Below, in pieces: positions 62,001 to 64,000 of a stretch of DNA of 64,000 nucleotides. How positions within the stretch are numbered: the first letter of the stretch is position 1; each line of letters begins with the position of its first letter. This DNA comes from Callipepla californica brunnescens (taxonomy: Eukaryota > Chordata > Aves > Galliformes > Odontophoridae). The position numbers were made by a program, and so were the translations under genes. Location of the stretch: NCBI GenBank assembly GCA_023055505.1, contig JALIRH010000026.1, forward strand, positions 8,199,591 to 8,263,590. Direction: 5' to 3'. Under the pieces are notes generated by a model. That model was given only the letters and a program-made list of their open reading frames with translations. It searched no databases and was not told where the DNA came from.

Positions 62001-64000
62001 AGGACTGAAACCAACAAGCAACAGTGTCTGCAAGCAAATACCTAGAAGAAAAAGAAATACAAACCTCAATAGCTGGCCAAAAAAATATGTCAAAACAAAT
62101 CAAGATTGCTGGTGAATTTTCTAAGTGTTACATGCCTGACCTGGAGCAATCAACCAAAAAATTATTTCATCAGGAGACATTAGTATCTCCACAAAGGTCA
62201 AAATCAGTTTTTAGTAATAAGAACAGATTTTTGACATGAATACCTCCCTCCTGCATCTTGTTCATTCACATCACGTCAGCCTGTCTGATCGTGTCAATCT
62301 TATCTCAGTGCAGAATTATTCTGGACCTTTTGCAAGGAGAAGTTTTTAATGGACAAAGTCTATGTTTGGCTTATATGACCAGCAGAGACCCTGCATGGTC
62401 AGCCAAGCTTCACACACCCTTGTTACTGAAGATGTCTACTTTATCTGCTTTACACAAACAAACAAACAATCCACAAAACTAAACAAAACATCTTAAGAAG
62501 TTTCCAGGCAACTTAATGCAGATAACTTCAAGCTGCAATGTAAATAAACTGTTACTTATCTCAGTAACTCGCTGCTTACTGGAATGTCAACAAAACCAGA
62601 AAGTCACAAACCAGAATTTGTCAAGGTATTCCAGCATAAGATTGTGCTTGCCACTTCACAGAGTCTTTTTTTGCCAGCTCTTAGAGCTGCTGTTCCCTAT
62701 AAAATGCTGACTTGGTTTTATTTCTTGTTCTTTTTTTTCGACATTTTAGAAAAACGTCACATTCCTTCTGGCCAGCCTTAAGCCCCAGCATACAAACAGA
62801 CCTGATCCTTCTTACGTCCTTCCAGTTCTTGGCCATCAGAAGCCTAAGGATTTTCTAAATTGAAGGACACTCTTTAATCATCATTGGAAACCAATGCACA
62901 CTGGTTTAATACACCCCTTTATGTATTTGGTCCGTATAAAATCCTATGCTGATACCACAGTATGTAAGAATGCTGTGTGAAAAACGGCGCTTTATTAGAC
63001 AAGGCTGTTCACTCAACATCGAAGCCATTCATCCTTGTATTAAAGCAAACCACAAAGCACCACGTACACCAAACAAAAGCCCACAGTCCTTCCTCGCAGC
63101 CTTCCCAGCACCTGTACCAGCAGCGCTTCCAGCCACCCCTGACACAAGCTGCAATACCAGCTCAGTTGAAACTTCCAACAAAACCACACAAACAGCCCCA
63201 AGGAAAAACCTGGCTCCTGCCAGGGCTCTGACAGAGCAGCCTGGCCTCCTGACAGGGCTGCTCACTCTCCTCCCTCTGCGCTCCCAGGTACGTGCACCTG
63301 CAGGTCTGCTAGCACAGGTGTCAGGACACGGCAGCAAGATATGGAAATGGCTGGGATATGGATCCAAAGGGAAGAAAAGGGGGAAAGACCTGAAGAAAAA
63401 TGCTGATTCTGCTTGTGCTTGCTTTGTGATGGCAATAAACCAAGGAAAAAGAGAGAAAGAATCAAGGTGAAGGTGTGGTTAAACACCACTGTCTTTTTCT
63501 TTTTTTTTGTTTTTTATTTTTCTTTTCAATCAGCCAAAACTTCCTCGAGGTTGACGCAACAGAGGTTATATACACAATGAAGAAATAGATTTTTCTGGTT
63601 GTTGACTCCCCTGCTCTTGCCTCTTTAACTCTGCAAAGCGCAGAAGGACAAAGCGCAGCTTAACCTGCTGCCCACAACTGTACGAATGAAAACAGGAGTG
63701 AAGCAAGTCCTGCCAAACACCACAGAGGTCCCTGCACCCAATCCAGAGCAAAGCAAACTGCATTGCATCTTCTTTCATTTCACTGAGCTGTTGGCCAAAG
63801 CTTAAGCACACGCTTCCAAGAGGCCACAGGAACCCCACTGGGAATGCTACAGTCTACAGTGTGCAAATGCAATTCGAATTAATTTGAAACACAATTTCAA
63901 ATCTAATACTTAAAATGAAATATTTACTTACCACTGCATGCAGGTAGCACTGTCAGATTTTGTTTCTGAGCATTGCTACTGCTTGTCTGTTCTATAAATC
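59021..64000 (-). other. GPRIN3 upstream intron or flank
   Basis: No upstream exon or CpG island is recognisable in these 5 kb, so the GPRIN3 promoter is probably beyond the window. The stretch includes a CR1 fragment (59185-59378), an (AAAC)n stretch near 62455-62468 and a T-rich tract at about 63490-63530. A 174-codon plus-strand frame at 62946-63470 has no recognised domain. Confidence 0.6.
59185..59378 (+). mobile_element. CR1 LINE 3' fragment
   Basis: Sense CR1 blocks are GGACAGCGAGGCACTGGAAC, AGGTTGCCCAGAAGAAGGTG, AAGTTCAGGTTGGATGGGAT and CCTGCCCATGGCAGGAGGAT, then TTGGAACTAGGTAGGCTTTG and a worn terminus ending near CAATGCTAGG. It is in antisense orientation to GPRIN3 and upstream of its coding exon. 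Confidence 0.85.

Noticed and set aside
62946..63470. 174-codon plus-strand open frame
   Set aside because: It is low-complexity in the middle, lacks a recognised domain and has no convincing promoter or splice support. An AATAAA inside its 3' end is a weak point in favour, so it was kept only as a remark.

Overview
This is a window of vertebrate nuclear DNA, almost certainly from a bird and most likely a galliform close to chicken. Genes are split by introns with GT..AG boundaries, there is a CpG-island promoter, intergenic DNA is AT-rich, and the recognisable interspersed repeats are CR1 LINE fragments, one ERV-type solo LTR and one fragment resembling the galliform mariner Galluhop. No Alu or L1 sequence is visible. 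Nothing bacterial, plasmid-like or phage-like is present: no operons, CRISPR arrays or bacterial insertion sequences.

Two protein-coding genes are supported, both on the minus strand. (1) The 5' part of FAM13A: five coding exons at 24813-24839, 22836-23025, 19804-20013, 13133-13313 and 8450-8609. They join in frame to 256 residues covering the N-terminus and the whole RhoGAP domain. The rest of the gene lies beyond position 1. Exon 1 sits in a CpG island (about 24520-25030). (2) GPRIN3: an intact single coding exon, 56666-58906, 746 codons, with a splice acceptor in its 5' UTR at 59020/59021. Its 5' exon and promoter were not found.

Layout: 1-8449 FAM13A intron 5 (partial, with a probable solo LTR and a CR1 fragment); 8450-24839 FAM13A exons 5 to 1 with introns of about 4.5, 6.5, 2.8 and 1.8 kb; 24840-25030 upstream half of the CpG island; 25031-56665 intergenic DNA of about 31.6 kb with several CR1 copies (one nested pair), homopolymer tracts, a strong hairpin, a G-poor strand-asymmetric segment and probably the GPRIN3 3' UTR; 56666-59020 GPRIN3; 59021-64000 GPRIN3 upstream intron or flank.

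The order and orientation of FAM13A and GPRIN3 match human 4q22.1 (FAM13A - TIGD2 - GPRIN3 - SNCA), but no TIGD2 open frame is seen here. The two genes are not known to share a pathway: FAM13A is a RhoGAP-family protein and GPRIN3 a G-alpha-binding membrane-associated protein, so their closeness is best read as conserved synteny. I found no convincing new biological system. The points worth checking are a frame open upstream of the FAM13A start, a possible alternative terminal exon in FAM13A intron 3, a perfect 2 x 20 bp tandem repeat carrying inverted GATA motifs, a near-perfect hairpin at 47560-47601, the G-poor block at 45.7-46.5 kb and a TATA/CCAAT promoter-like site at 35.4 kb.
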